From positions 28,646 to 92,645 of the forward strand of contig JAFEFQ010000236.1 of NCBI GenBank assembly GCA_018240505.1: DNA of 64,000 nt. Direction: 5' to 3'. Positions 55,308 through 64,000 of the stretch are shown piece after piece. The translations under genes were made by a program, and so were the position numbers. The first letter of the stretch is position 1, and every line of letters begins with the position of its first letter. The notes under the pieces were generated by a model, which saw only the letters and a program-made list of their open reading frames with translations, was not told the DNA's origin and did no database searches. The stretch is from Pseudomonadota bacterium (lineage in GTDB: Bacteria; Pseudomonadota; Gammaproteobacteria; Xanthomonadales; Rhodanobacteraceae).

Positions 55308-56606
55308 TCAGTTCTTCGGCAGGCGGAAATTTTTCTTCAGCCCCTGCCAGCATTCATGATAGTCGCGTTGCAGCGCCGACGATTCCAGCGCCTGCCTGGT
55401 CGCGCAGATCACCGCGCGCGTCTCGAACATGAAGGCCATCGTATCGACGATGTGATCGGGCTTCGAGGTGTCGGTCGCACTCGCCTTGTCGAAGCTCGCC
55501 GCATCCGGGCCGTGGCCGCTCATCGAGTTGTGCAGGCTGCCGCCGCCGGGCACGAAGCCGCCGGCCTTCGCATCGTAGGCGCCATGCACAAGGCCCATGA
55601 ATTCGCTCGCGATGTTGCGATGGAACCAAGGCGGGCGGAATGTGTCCTCGGCGACGAGCCAGCGCGGCGGGAAGACGACGAAATCCAAGTTCGCCGTGCC
55701 CGGCGTGTCGCTGGGCGAGGTCAGCACGGTGAAGATCGACGGGTCGGGATGATCGTACGAAATCGAGCCGATCGTGTTGAAACGGCGCAGGTCGTACTTG
55801 TACGGCGCGTAGTTGCCATGCCAGGCGACGACGTCGAGCGGCGAGTGATCGATCTTCGCCGACCAGAGCCGGCCCTGGAATTTCGCAATCAACTCGAAGT
55901 CACCTTCGATGTCTTCGTACGCCGCGACCGGCGTGAGGAAATCGCGCGCATTGGCGAGGCCGTTCGAGCCGATGGGTCCGAGATCCGGCAGGCGCAGCAT
56001 CGCGCCGAAATTCTCGGCGACGTAGCCGCGCGCCTCGCCGTCCGGCAGATCGACGCGGAAACGCACGCCGCGAGGGATCACCGCGATCTCCTGCGGTTCG
56101 ATTTCGATGATGCCGAATTCGGTCGCCAGGCGCAGGCGGCCGAGTTGGGGCACTATCAGCAACTCACCGTCGGCGTCGTAGAAGCAGCGCCCCTGCGTCG
56201 AGCGGTTCGCCACATAGACGTGGATGCCGATGCCGGCCTGCGCCGCGGCGCCGCCATTGCCGGCGATCGCCGTCAGCCCGTCGATGAAATCGGTCGGTGC
56301 GTCCGGCAGCGGCCACGGGTCCCAGCGCAACTGGTTCGGCGTCGCCGGCACTTCGTCGAATACATTGTGGAGATTTCTACTTTTCAGCATTTCAAATGGC
56401 TGATGCATCGCGGCCGGGCGAATGCGATACAGCCAGCTGCGCCGGTTTGCATGGCGCGGCGCGGTGAACGCGGTGCCGGACAGCTGCTCGGCATAGAGCC
56501 CGTGCGCGACGCGCTGCGGCGAATTGCGCCCTTCGGGCAGCGTGCCCGCAACCGCCTCGGTCGCGAACTCGTTGCCGAAGCCGGATTGGTATTCGAGCTC
56601 GCTCAC
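55308..56606 (-). CDS. hmgA: Homogentisate 1,2-dioxygenase
   Basis: The 432-residue protein begins [21 protein letters not shown] and has the ring-opening dioxygenase cupin core, with [19 protein letters not shown] and [21 protein letters not shown] carrying His and Glu ligands of the non-haeme iron, and [15 protein letters not shown] after them. It opens homogentisate to maleylacetoacetate in the cytoplasm. The ATG overlaps the hpd stop by 4 nt. Loss of this enzyme causes brown pyomelanin accumulation in other bacteria. Confidence 0.97.
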   Translation of the reverse strand: MSELEYQSGFGNEFATEAVAGTLPEGRNSPQRVAHGLYAEQLSGTAFTAPRHANRRSWLYRIRPAAMHQPFEMLKSRNLHNVFDEVPATPNQLRWDPWPLPDAPTDFIDGLTAIAGNGGAAAQAGIGIHVYVANRSTQGRCFYDADGELLIVPQLGRLRLATEFGIIEIEPQEIAVIPRGVRFRVDLPDGEARGYVAENFGAMLRLPDLGPIGSNGLANARDFLTPVAAYEDIEGDFELIAKFQGRLWSAKIDHSPLDVVAWHGNYAPYKYDLRRFNTIGSISYDHPDPSIFTVLTSPSDTPGTANLDFVVFPPRWLVAEDTFRPPWFHRNIASEFMGLVHGAYDAKAGGFVPGGGSLHNSMSGHGPDAASFDKASATDTSKPDHIVDTMAFMFETRAVICATRQALESSALQRDYHECWQGLKKNFRLPKN

Positions 56607-57706
56607 AACACCCCGCGCTCCATCTGCTCGCGCTCGATCGACTCGAACAGGGCCTGGAAGTTGCCCTCGCCGAAACCGCTGTTGCCCTTGCGCTGGATGA
56701 TCTCGAAGAAGATCGGTCCGACGCAGTTCTTGGTGAAGATCTGCAGCAGCAGTTTCTTCTTCGTCTCCGCATCGGCGTCGATCAGGATCTTGTTCTGCTT
56801 CATGCGCGCGACGTCTTCACCGTGGTTCGGGATGCGTTGGTCGACCACGCTGTAATACGCGTTCGGCGTATCGAGGAAATCGATACCGCGCGCGCGCATT
56901 GCCTCTACCGTTTCGTAAATGCTATCCGTAAAGCACGCGATGTGCTGGATGCCCTCGCCGTTGTACTGCTCGAGGTATTCGTTGATCTGGCTCTTCGGAT
57001 CGCTCGATTCGTTGAGCGGAATGCGCACCATGCCGTCGGGTGCGGTCATCGCCTTCGACAGCAGGCCGGTCTTCGCGCCCTTGATGTCGAAGTAGCGGAT
57101 CTCGCGGAACTGGAACAGGCGCTCGTAGTAGTCCGCCCACTTCGCCATGTTGCCGAAGTACAAATTGTGCGTGAGATGGTCGATGAAAGTGAGGCCGAAG
57201 CCGCGCGGCATCATCTCGGCGCCCGGCAGCCATTCCCAGTCCGGATCGTGGATCGTGCCCTTGTCGTCGTAGCGGTCGACGATGTAGAGCATGCAGCCGC
57301 CGATGCCCTCGATGACGGGCGCGGCGACCGCCTTCGAGGTTTCCTTGTACTCGATCGACCTGGCGCCGTTCTTCAGCGCCTGCACGCGCACCCACTCGGC
57401 GAGTTTGGCGACACGGATCGCAAAGCCGCATGCGGAAGGCCCGTGCTTGCGCGCGAACTCGGCGGCGAACGAATCCGGGTCCTCGTTGATCAGGAACGTG
57501 CAGTCTCCCTGGCGGTAGTTGTAGATCGGACGCGTCTTGTGCCGCGCGACCTGGACGAAGCCGAGGTTGCGGAACAGTTCGTGCAGTTTGGCCGGCTCGG
57601 GCGAGGCGAATTCCACGAACTCGAAGCCGTCGATGCCCATCGGGTTTTCGAAGACCGCCGGTTGCATGCCGGCCGGCTGGGACTGCGTTTGCATTTGTGC
57701 GTTCAT
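56603..57706 (-). CDS. hpd: 4-hydroxyphenylpyruvate dioxygenase
   Basis: The 367-residue protein has the two glyoxalase-like halves of [25 protein letters not shown] and [17 protein letters not shown] (first iron His), [16 protein letters not shown] (second His) and the terminal [26 protein letters not shown] with the iron Glu. It converts 4-hydroxyphenylpyruvate to homogentisate. The ATG has GGAG 6 nt before it; the upstream 13 codons overlap the promoter region. A perfect palindrome lies 60 bp upstream, between it and a divergent MarR gene. Confidence 0.97.
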   Translation of the reverse strand: MNAQMQTQSQPAGMQPAVFENPMGIDGFEFVEFASPEPAKLHELFRNLGFVQVARHKTRPIYNYRQGDCTFLINEDPDSFAAEFARKHGPSACGFAIRVAKLAEWVRVQALKNGARSIEYKETSKAVAAPVIEGIGGCMLYIVDRYDDKGTIHDPDWEWLPGAEMMPRGFGLTFIDHLTHNLYFGNMAKWADYYERLFQFREIRYFDIKGAKTGLLSKAMTAPDGMVRIPLNESSDPKSQINEYLEQYNGEGIQHIACFTDSIYETVEAMRARGIDFLDTPNAYYSVVDQRIPNHGEDVARMKQNKILIDADAETKKKLLLQIFTKNCVGPIFFEIIQRKGNSGFGEGNFQALFESIEREQMERGVL

Positions 57707-57766
57707 GATCGGCTCCGCGGGATTTGGCGCGCTCCGGCTTTGCAAGCGGGAAAGATTGCATTAATC

Positions 57767-57784
57767 TAGTTTCAATTGAAACTA
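57767..57784. promoter_or_regulatory. Perfect 18-bp palindrome, likely MarR operator
   Basis: TAGTTTCAATTGAAACTA is a perfect palindrome and conspicuously AT-rich in GC-rich surroundings. It lies 61 bp upstream of the hpd start and 20 bp upstream of the MarR ATG, so one dimer could control both. Shape and size fit MarR-family operators. Confidence 0.8.
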
Positions 57785-57803
57785 ATTGCAAGCAGCGGAC
57801 GGC

Positions 57804-58289
57804 ATGAAGAAGGAAGCGCAAGGCAAGCGGGTGGCGGTGGATCGGGCGATCCTCGAACTCGAGCAGTTCCTGCCGTATCGCTTGTCGGTGCTGTCGAACA
57901 CGGCGAGCCGCGCGATCGCCGACCTGTACGAGCGCCGCTACGGCCTGTCGATCGCCGAATGGCGCACGATGGCCGTGCTCGGCAGTTACGACGGCATCGC
58001 CGCGCGCGAAGTCGCCGAGCGCACGGCGATGGACAAGGTTGCGGTCAGCCGCGCGCTCGCGCGCCTGATCGCGGACGGCCGCGTGCGCCGGCGCACGGCC
58101 GAGCACGACAAGCGCCAGTCGGTGCTCGGCCTGACCGCGAAAGGCTGGAAGGTCTACGCCGAAGTCGCGCCGCTCGCGCTCGAACACGAGAAGCGCCTGC
58201 TCGCCCATCTCACCGTCGAGGAGCGGCGCTGGCTCGCGCACATCCTCGACCGGCTGTGGCAGGCGGAATTGGAAGAAATTGCCAGGTAG
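57804..58289 (+). CDS. MarR family transcriptional regulator of tyrosine catabolism
   Basis: The 161-residue protein has a MarR winged helix: LPYRLSVLSNTASRAIADLYERR, then IAEWRTMAVLGSYDGIAAREVAERTAMDKVAVSRALARL (HTH about 55-95) and the wing DGRVRRRTAEHDKRQSVLGLT. It is divergent from the hpd operon and most likely represses it until an aromatic intermediate such as homogentisate or hydroxyphenylpyruvate binds. ATG 57804 is used; TTG 57786 would add 6 residues and begins next to the palindrome. Binding of the palindrome is inferred. Confidence 0.88.
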   Translation: MKKEAQGKRVAVDRAILELEQFLPYRLSVLSNTASRAIADLYERRYGLSIAEWRTMAVLGSYDGIAAREVAERTAMDKVAVSRALARLIADGRVRRRTAEHDKRQSVLGLTAKGWKVYAEVAPLALEHEKRLLAHLTVEERRWLAHILDRLWQAELEEIAR

Positions 58290-58324
58290 CTTTTTCTTCC
58301 GTTCTCCCGCCGGGAGAAGGGAGG

Positions 58325-59866
58325 CTATTTGACCCCGTGCATCAGCCTGCTGATCAGCGGCGCGACGACCAGCAGGACCACGCCCGAGCCGACCAGCGCC
58401 CAGAAGCCGAACGTATAGCCCGACAGCGCAGACGCCGTGGTCATGCCGCTTTCGCCCGACACTTCGCCGGCGAAAATGCCCGAGAGGTTGTTGCCGTTGG
58501 CGATCGAGAGGAACCAGCCGCCCATCGCGAACGCGACGTAACGCGACGGCGCGAGCTTGGTCACCATCGACAGGCCGATCGGCGACAGGCACAGCTCGCC
58601 CACCGACTGGATCACGTAGACCATGAACAGCGTCCAGAACGGAATCTTGTTGCCCGCGTCGACGAGATGAGTCAACGCGTACATCAGCAGCAGGAAGGCG
58701 AGGCCATTGAAGATCAGGCCGAGGCTGAACTTGCGCGCGATCGACGGCTCGCTGTTGCGCTTGCCCAGCCACACCCAGATCGCCGCAATGATCGGAGCCA
58801 GCGTGATGATCGCCACCGAGTTGACCGACTGGAACCAGGCGATCGGGAATTCCCAGCTGCCGAAGTCGCGGTGCACGATCTTGTCGGCGAGGAAGTTGAA
58901 CGACGACCCGGCCTGCTCGAAGAACATCCAGAACATCACATTGAAGACGAAGATGATCAGCATCGCGATCACCTTGTCGCGCGCGACCGCGCCTTCGCGC
59001 AGGCCTTCGATCAGCAACATCACGCCCAGGCCGACGAACAGCACGCCGAGAATCCAGGCCAGCGCGGTCGCGCCGAGCTTGGCCAGCAGGAAATACATCA
59101 GCGGCACGCCGATCACGAGATAGGCGGCGACGAGGCCGAGATTGCGCGTGCTCAGCGAGGTCGAGGCCGACTGGCCGACGCCGTTGAGCTGGCGGCGGCC
59201 GATCCAGAACCACAGCCAGCAGATCGCCATGCCGACGCCGGCGGAGGCGAACACGACCTTGTAGTTCTGCTGCATCGGCGTGGCTGTAATCACGCTCGCC
59301 AGCCAGCTCGTCACGACCGGCGAGATCATCGCGCCGACGTTGATGCCCATGTAGAAGATCGTGAAGCCCGCGTCGCGCCGGCTGTCGCCCTGCGCATAGA
59401 GCTGGCCGACCATCGTCGAGATGTTCGGCTTGAACAGGCCGTTGCCGATGATGACGAGGGCGAGGCCGAGCAGGAACAGATCCATCGTCGGCAGCATCAT
59501 CACGAACAGGCCCGAGCCCATGACGACCGCGCCGGTCAGGATCGAGCGTTGGTGACCGATCAGTTGGTCGGCGATGTAGCCGCCGAACACGCCGGCGGCG
59601 TAGACCAGCGCGAGATACGCGCCGTAGATGTTGCTCGCCGGCTTCTCGCCGCTCGCATCGCCGTTGTAGAACTGCGCGACGATGTACAGGGCCAGCGCCC
59701 AGCGCATGCCGTAGAACGAGAAGCGCTCCCAGAACTCGGTCATGAACAGCAGCCACAGGGGGCGTGGATGCCCGAGCGTTTCCGGGAAGGTCATTCGCCC
59801 CGCCGCGACCTCGGCGGCCGCATCGCCGCTCGCCGTTCCCGCCCCTGCTGCTCCGGTTGCCGCCAT
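58325..59866 (-). CDS. POT family proton-dependent oligopeptide transporter
   Basis: The 513-residue transporter has 12-14 helices and the POT hallmarks: MTEFWERFSFYGMRWALALY (ExxERFxYY-type motif, proton coupling), GGYIADQLIGHQRSILTG, and FSLGLIFNGLAFLLL-FWTLFMVYVIQSVGELCLSPIGLSM (the PTR2 signature with Glu). It imports di- and tripeptides with protons across the inner membrane. The ATG is preceded by GGAGCAGATC; 26 in-frame codons beyond it lack similarity. Convergent with the MarR gene (35 bp between stops). Sits well with neighbouring amino-acid catabolic genes. Confidence 0.93.
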   Translation of the reverse strand: MAATGAAGAGTASGDAAAEVAAGRMTFPETLGHPRPLWLLFMTEFWERFSFYGMRWALALYIVAQFYNGDASGEKPASNIYGAYLALVYAAGVFGGYIADQLIGHQRSILTGAVVMGSGLFVMMLPTMDLFLLGLALVIIGNGLFKPNISTMVGQLYAQGDSRRDAGFTIFYMGINVGAMISPVVTSWLASVITATPMQQNYKVVFASAGVGMAICWLWFWIGRRQLNGVGQSASTSLSTRNLGLVAAYLVIGVPLMYFLLAKLGATALAWILGVLFVGLGVMLLIEGLREGAVARDKVIAMLIIFVFNVMFWMFFEQAGSSFNFLADKIVHRDFGSWEFPIAWFQSVNSVAIITLAPIIAAIWVWLGKRNSEPSIARKFSLGLIFNGLAFLLLMYALTHLVDAGNKIPFWTLFMVYVIQSVGELCLSPIGLSMVTKLAPSRYVAFAMGGWFLSIANGNNLSGIFAGEVSGESGMTTASALSGYTFGFWALVGSGVVLLVVAPLISRLMHGVK

Positions 59867-60036
59867 GATCTGCTCCGTACTGCGTCGCGCCTCGCGCGAG
59901 GTGAAAATGAAACGCGAAGCGGGCTGCGGCCACAGGCCGGGCAAGCGCCACCACGCTGCGAAAGTGAGAGATGTAACCGTTCCTTCACGCCCGCGTCAAA
60001 CAAAACCGATGCCGCGCTGCGGGATTTCCCGCGGCG

Positions 60037-60906
60037 TCAGCGGGCTGCGGAACCAGTGCCGATCGTCGTGCGCACCTCGAACAGCTCGGGGAAGAAAGTC
60101 AGATCCAGCGCCTTTTTCAGAAAGCCGACGCCAGAGGACCCGCCGGTACCGCGCCGGTAGCCGATGATGCGCTCGACCGTCTTCATGTGGCGGAAGCGCC
60201 AGAGCTGGAACTGGGTTTCCAGGTCGACCAGGTCCTCGCACAGCGCGTATTCGCGCCAGTAGCGGTTCGTGTCTTCGTAGATGCGCTCGAACACCGGCAG
60301 CAACTCGCGATCGGACACATGCGGCTGCGCCCAGTCGCGCTCGAGGTTGCGCGCCGGCACCGCGTGGCCCCAGCGCGCGAGATAGCGCAGGAACTCGTCG
60401 TACAGGCTCGGCGCCTGCAGCACGTCGCGCAGGCGCGCATGCGCGCCGGCGTCGTGCGCGAACACGCGCAGCATCGCCGCGTTCTTGTTGCCGAGCAGGA
60501 ATTCAACGGTGCGGTACTGCAGCGACTGGAATCCCGAAGACGGTCCGAGCACGTCGCGGAATTCGAGATACTCCGCCGGCGTCAGCGTCTCCAGCACCGA
60601 CCATTGTTCGGTCAGCTGGCGCAGCACCTGCTTGACCCGCGCGACGATCTTGCCGAACTGCCAGACGCGGTCGCCGCGCAGGCAATCGATCGCCGCCGCG
60701 AGTTCGTGCATCGTCAGCTTGAGCCACAACTCCGACACTTGATGCTGGACGATGAACAGCATCTCGTCGTGATGCGGCGGATTCGACAACGGCCGTTGCG
60801 CGGACAACAACCGGTCGAGCTGCAGATAGCCCCCGTAGCTGAGCCGGTCGCGCAGATCGGTTTCGATGCCGGCTTCGAGTTCGCGGCGGTTGTCGGGGGC
60901 GGTCAT
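60037..60906 (-). CDS. kynA: Tryptophan 2,3-dioxygenase
   Basis: The 289-residue protein begins with [20 protein letters not shown] and [20 protein letters not shown], the haeme/substrate region of TDO, and has [20 protein letters not shown] and [26 protein letters not shown], where the axial haeme His and the TGGSSG loop lie. It opens the indole ring of tryptophan to N-formylkynurenine. No kynB or kynU is seen adjacent in the window. It is divergent from the secreted nuclease gene with about 110 bp between. Confidence 0.97.
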   Translation of the reverse strand: MTAPDNRRELEAGIETDLRDRLSYGGYLQLDRLLSAQRPLSNPPHHDEMLFIVQHQVSELWLKLTMHELAAAIDCLRGDRVWQFGKIVARVKQVLRQLTEQWSVLETLTPAEYLEFRDVLGPSSGFQSLQYRTVEFLLGNKNAAMLRVFAHDAGAHARLRDVLQAPSLYDEFLRYLARWGHAVPARNLERDWAQPHVSDRELLPVFERIYEDTNRYWREYALCEDLVDLETQFQLWRFRHMKTVERIIGYRRGTGGSSGVGFLKKALDLTFFPELFEVRTTIGTGSAAR

Positions 60907-61017
60907 CGTCCGCGTTCCCGAATGAACTTACAAAAATGAATGATATGCATGTTGCGAACTGTCACAAATTATGCAGAAAATCAAAGTTCAGGGTTCAACG
61001 CAGACGGGGTAGAAACC

Positions 61018-64000
61018 ATGCAGCACAGTATAGCCGCGCGCGAAGGCGCACGCGGGGGGTATTCTTTTTCCAGCACTCACATCGGCAGGGCATTACAAAG
61101 ATCGAGGGCTCTGCTGCTCGCGACACTTGGTTTCGCCGTACTCGCGCCGACCGCCCAGGCGCAAGTCAGTCTCACAGCGGTCGACACCGCCTACACGCAA
61201 AACTTCAACAGCCTGTCGCAAACATGCACGAGCCCGAGCTACTGCGCATGGACCGACAACACCACCCCTTTGACCGGATGGTATGCGACGTACTCCGGCG
61301 GCAGCGGCAGCTTTCCCGGCAACTATCGCGCTGACAACGGTAGCAGCAACACCGGCGCGGTTTTCAGCTACGGCGCCACCGGCAGCGGCAATCGCGCCCT
61401 CGGTGCGGTCACATCCGGTACGCCCGGAACGGTTTATCTGGCGTGGCGCCTGGTCAACAACACGGGCGTGGCGATCACTTCCCTGAAGATCGACTACACC
61501 GCCGAACTGTGGCGCTACGGCGGCAGCACTGCCGCACAGAAACTCGCTTTCGATTATCAGATCGCTGCCGCCGGCACGATCACGGCGGCGAATACTCCCA
61601 GCAGCGGTTGGACAACCGTCAGCGGCTCTCCCCTGGACTTCTCCGCGCCGACTTCGGGTACCGCAGGTGCGTTGGACGGTACCGCGGCAGCCAACCAGGC
61701 GGCCAAGACCGCCACAATTCCGCTGAGCATCGCGGCCGGCCAGGAAATCTGGTTGCGCTGGTCGATAGCGCGCCCGGCATCAGGCAGCAGCAGCGGTTTT
61801 GCGGTGGAAGATCTCTCCATTACCGCAAATCCCACGGGCGGAACGAGCACACCACCAACCGCAACGGGAAGCGCCACGCCACAAGTCGTCGCTCCCGGCG
61901 ACACGACGACGCTGACCATCAAGGTCACGCCTGGAACCAATCCGGCGAGCGTGTCCTACCCGACGGTCGCGGCCAATCTTTCGTCCATCATTCCGGGCGC
62001 GACGAACCAGGCGTTTTCTTTCTCCGGGACCGACGGTACCGGCAATCAGCTCTATACCTACTCCGCTGCCGTTGATCCTGGCACCGCCACCGGCGCCGTG
62101 TCCCTGCCGATCACCGTAGTGGATGATCAAAGCCGCACGGCGGCACCGGCGTCGATTTCATTGTCGGTGCAGAACATCACCCCCCTTTCGATCATGGACA
62201 TCCAGGGCCATGGCGCGCGCTCTTCCTACGCCGGCTCTGGCTCCACTCTCGGCACGACTTATGTGACGACACCGAGCACCGGCCGCCAGAACATCGTTAC
62301 CGCAGTCGGCCCGAAAGGCTTTTTCGTCCAGGACACGGTCGGTGACGGCGACCTGACCACGTCCGATGGCATCTACGTGTACCTCGGAGTTGCGCCTTCG
62401 GTGGCCGTCGGTGATCTCGTCACCGTGACCGGTCGCGTGCAGGAATTCAGCGGTTCGACCGAAATCGCCGGCGGACCGTCGTACACGGTCGTCGGTCACG
62501 ACGACAACTCGATCCCCGCGCCGTATGATCTGACCGCGAACCTGCCGAGCACCGATCCGGGTACCGGCATTTGCACCGGCACGGGTTCGACGATCCAGGT
62601 GCCTTCGCTCGACGGGCTGACGCGCAACGACGGCTACCAGGCCGCGAACTTCGCCTGTCTCGACGGCATGCTCGTCACGATGAGCCACGGCATGGTCAAC
62701 GCGCCGACCTATACCGCGGCGAACAGCGGCACGACGCCTTCGCCGGCGACGCCGAACAACGGCTTTTTCGCCGTCGCCGGCAGCACGCGCTCGTTCCGCA
62801 AGCCCGGCATCCTCGGCAGCGACACGAACCGCACGGCGAGCATCCCGACGTTCTGGGGCAATCCGGAACTGATCCAGGTGTACTACCCCGGCCTCGGCGT
62901 CGCGGCGGGAAGCTTCCCGGCCTCGCCGAACATGCCGACCGGCGGCATCTACAACGGCGGCCAGGAAATCAGCCTCACCGGCATCATCCAGGGTTTCCAG
63001 TCCGCGAGCATGCCTGACCCGACGTACGAGCTTTATCCGCGCTCGGGTTCCGATCTCGTCCTGCTTGGCGCACCGACGTATCCGGCATCGGTATCCGACC
63101 CGATCCCCGGCAAGCTGACGATCGGCACGCAGAACATGCTGCACTTCTTCAACAACACCGCCGACGGCGCGGACACGAGCCAGTACAACGACACCTGCGC
63201 GAACCCCACAACCAGCACCGACGACACCTGCCCCACCGCGGGGCAGTACGCGACGCGCCTGAAAAAGATGTCGCTGCAGATCCGGGGCGTGCTCAAGGCG
63301 CCGGTCGTGCAGGTCGTGCAGGAGGCGGAGAACTACAGCGTCCTCAGCGGCATCGCCAACCAGATCCACGGCGACGACGCGACGATCACCTATCACCCGT
63401 ACCTGATCCCGGGCAACGATCCGGGCGGCATCAACATCGGCATCCTCGTGCGTGACGGCGTGACGGTGAACTCGGTCACGCAGATCTACGGCACTTCGAC
63501 GACGACTGCCTGCAGCAGCGGTGGTACCTGCCTGCTCAATGACCGCCCGCCCGTGCTGCTCGACGCGGTGTACCAGGGCTATCACTTCCGCGTGCTGGCG
63601 ATCTACGACCGCTCGCTGAGCAATCTCGGCGCGACGGGCAAGGACTATGTCGGCCGCAAGCGGCGTGAGCAGGCCGAGCAGGTCGCTTCGATCGTGCAGG
63701 CATTGCAGACCAACGGCGGCTCGGTGTCCGGCAACGCGCAGCAGGCGTCGGATGGCACGATCACGCCCGCGCGCGATCCGTCCGATCTCCTGTACAAGGG
63801 CGACTTCCCGATCAGCGGAGACGCCACCGTGCCGGTGATCATTCTCGGCGATTTCAATGCCTACGAATTCACCGACGGCTACGTCGACGTCACCGGCACG
63901 ATCATGGGCACGGTCGACACCGATCCGACGCACAGCGTCTACCCGCCGACGGCCAGCTACGTAGCGCCCAATCCGGCCCTGTTCGATACCGGCAGCACGG
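61018..64000 (+). CDS. ExeM/NucH-like extracellular nuclease, 3' end beyond window
   Basis: At least 994 codons are open from ATG 61018 to the window end. The N-terminus has a basic segment and signal peptide (LLLATLGFAVLAPTAQAQ, cleavage near residue 47). Residues about 50-270 are a beta-sandwich of unknown type, 270-385 an Ig-like region, and about 388-690 the OB-fold/LTD-like part found in ExeM/NucH proteins (FFVQDTVGDGDLTTSDGIYVYLG). An endonuclease/exonuclease/phosphatase domain follows: LTIGTQNMLHFFNN, VVQVVQEAEN (metal Glu), and VIILGDFNAYEFTDG (catalytic GDFNA). It probably degrades extracellular DNA for nutrition or biofilm turnover. No stop codon seen, so the length is unknown. Confidence 0.87.
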   Translation, partial: MQHSIAAREGARGGYSFSSTHIGRALQRSRALLLATLGFAVLAPTAQAQVSLTAVDTAYTQNFNSLSQTCTSPSYCAWTDNTTPLTGWYATYSGGSGSFPGNYRADNGSSNTGAVFSYGATGSGNRALGAVTSGTPGTVYLAWRLVNNTGVAITSLKIDYTAELWRYGGSTAAQKLAFDYQIAAAGTITAANTPSSGWTTVSGSPLDFSAPTSGTAGALDGTAAANQAAKTATIPLSIAAGQEIWLRWSIARPASGSSSGFAVEDLSITANPTGGTSTPPTATGSATPQVVAPGDTTTLTIKVTPGTNPASVSYPTVAANLSSIIPGATNQAFSFSGTDGTGNQLYTYSAAVDPGTATGAVSLPITVVDDQSRTAAPASISLSVQNITPLSIMDIQGHGARSSYAGSGSTLGTTYVTTPSTGRQNIVTAVGPKGFFVQDTVGDGDLTTSDGIYVYLGVAPSVAVGDLVTVTGRVQEFSGSTEIAGGPSYTVVGHDDNSIPAPYDLTANLPSTDPGTGICTGTGSTIQVPSLDGLTRNDGYQAANFACLDGMLVTMSHGMVNAPTYTAANSGTTPSPATPNNGFFAVAGSTRSFRKPGILGSDTNRTASIPTFWGNPELIQVYYPGLGVAAGSFPASPNMPTGGIYNGGQEISLTGIIQGFQSASMPDPTYELYPRSGSDLVLLGAPTYPASVSDPIPGKLTIGTQNMLHFFNNTADGADTSQYNDTCANPTTSTDDTCPTAGQYATRLKKMSLQIRGVLKAPVVQVVQEAENYSVLSGIANQIHGDDATITYHPYLIPGNDPGGINIGILVRDGVTVNSVTQIYGTSTTTACSSGGTCLLNDRPPVLLDAVYQGYHFRVLAIYDRSLSNLGATGKDYVGRKRREQAEQVASIVQALQTNGGSVSGNAQQASDGTITPARDPSDLLYKGDFPISGDATVPVIILGDFNAYEFTDGYVDVTGTIMGTVDTDPTHSVYPPTASYVAPNPALFDTGST

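Noticed and set aside
57776..60160. Open frame of 794 codons on the plus strand opposite the POT transporter
   Set aside because: Shadow frame; MarR is encoded in a different frame and the transporter on the other strand has clear family motifs.

Overview
The window is about 64 kb of high-GC DNA from a Gram-negative gammaproteobacterium. It most resembles the Lysobacterales (Xanthomonadales), perhaps Rhodanobacteraceae. The evidence is an E. coli-type cytochrome bd cluster with CydX and CydP, ETF plus ETF-quinone oxidoreductase, a short Xanthomonas-type H-NS protein, PilU, a cystathionine beta-synthase/gamma-lyase pair, an aerobic tyrosine and tryptophan catabolic block, and many short intergenic inverted repeats of the kind common in that order. 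The exact genus is an inference. No tRNA, rRNA, CRISPR array or prophage was seen.

Layout. 1-8.3 kb: end of an AsmA/DUF748 protein, then cytochrome bd genes (cydP-cydA, about 1 kb of repeats, cydB-cydX), an ATP-grasp protein invaded by a repeat, and a truncated haemoglobin behind an FNR-like box. 8.5-10.3 kb: a lower-GC single-chain GmrSD-like (DUF262/DUF1524) restriction gene, flanked by repeats on its 3' side. 10.4-16.8 kb: ETF-quinone oxidoreductase, a MITE-like element, an amidase, an AlkB dioxygenase, a DoxX protein, a ThrE-type exporter and H-NS. 17.3-23.7 kb: a two-component system, then two near-identical dyads in the promoter region of a Tat-exported protein whose N-terminal domain resembles Bacillus thuringiensis Cry toxin domain I, followed by a co-directional secreted serine hydrolase. 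23.9-26.9 kb: EF-hand protein, LytS/LytTR-type two-component pair and a small lipoprotein. 27-30.9 kb: etfBA and acetoacetyl-CoA ligase.

30.9-37.3 kb (+ strand) encodes a HAD-UbiA fusion, a DprE1-like flavoenzyme and a DprE2-like SDR. This is the mycobacterial polyprenyl-phospho-arabinose logic. An epimerase, an FAD oxidoreductase and a GtrA flippase-like protein follow. 37.3-47.8 kb (- strand) is a tightly overlapping eight-gene operon: gmd, a GDP-perosamine synthase-like aminotransferase, an ABC exporter (Wzm/Wzt), two large glycosyltransferases, a NeuD/PerB-like acyltransferase and a multispanning membrane protein. The two converging blocks look like one surface-polysaccharide locus that makes an N-acetylperosamine-type O-chain and possibly decorates it with a pentofuranose.

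48-61 kb: transsulfuration genes, YdcH, a DUF4398/OmpA pair, pilU with a tandem repeat behind it, the hpd-hmgA-fah operon with a divergent MarR regulator over a perfect palindrome, a POT peptide transporter and tryptophan 2,3-dioxygenase. 61-64 kb: a secreted ExeM/NucH-type nuclease that runs off the end.

The best candidate for an undescribed system is the Cry-like toxin locus at 17.3-23.7 kb: sensor, regulator, phased operators, toxin-like effector and secreted hydrolase.
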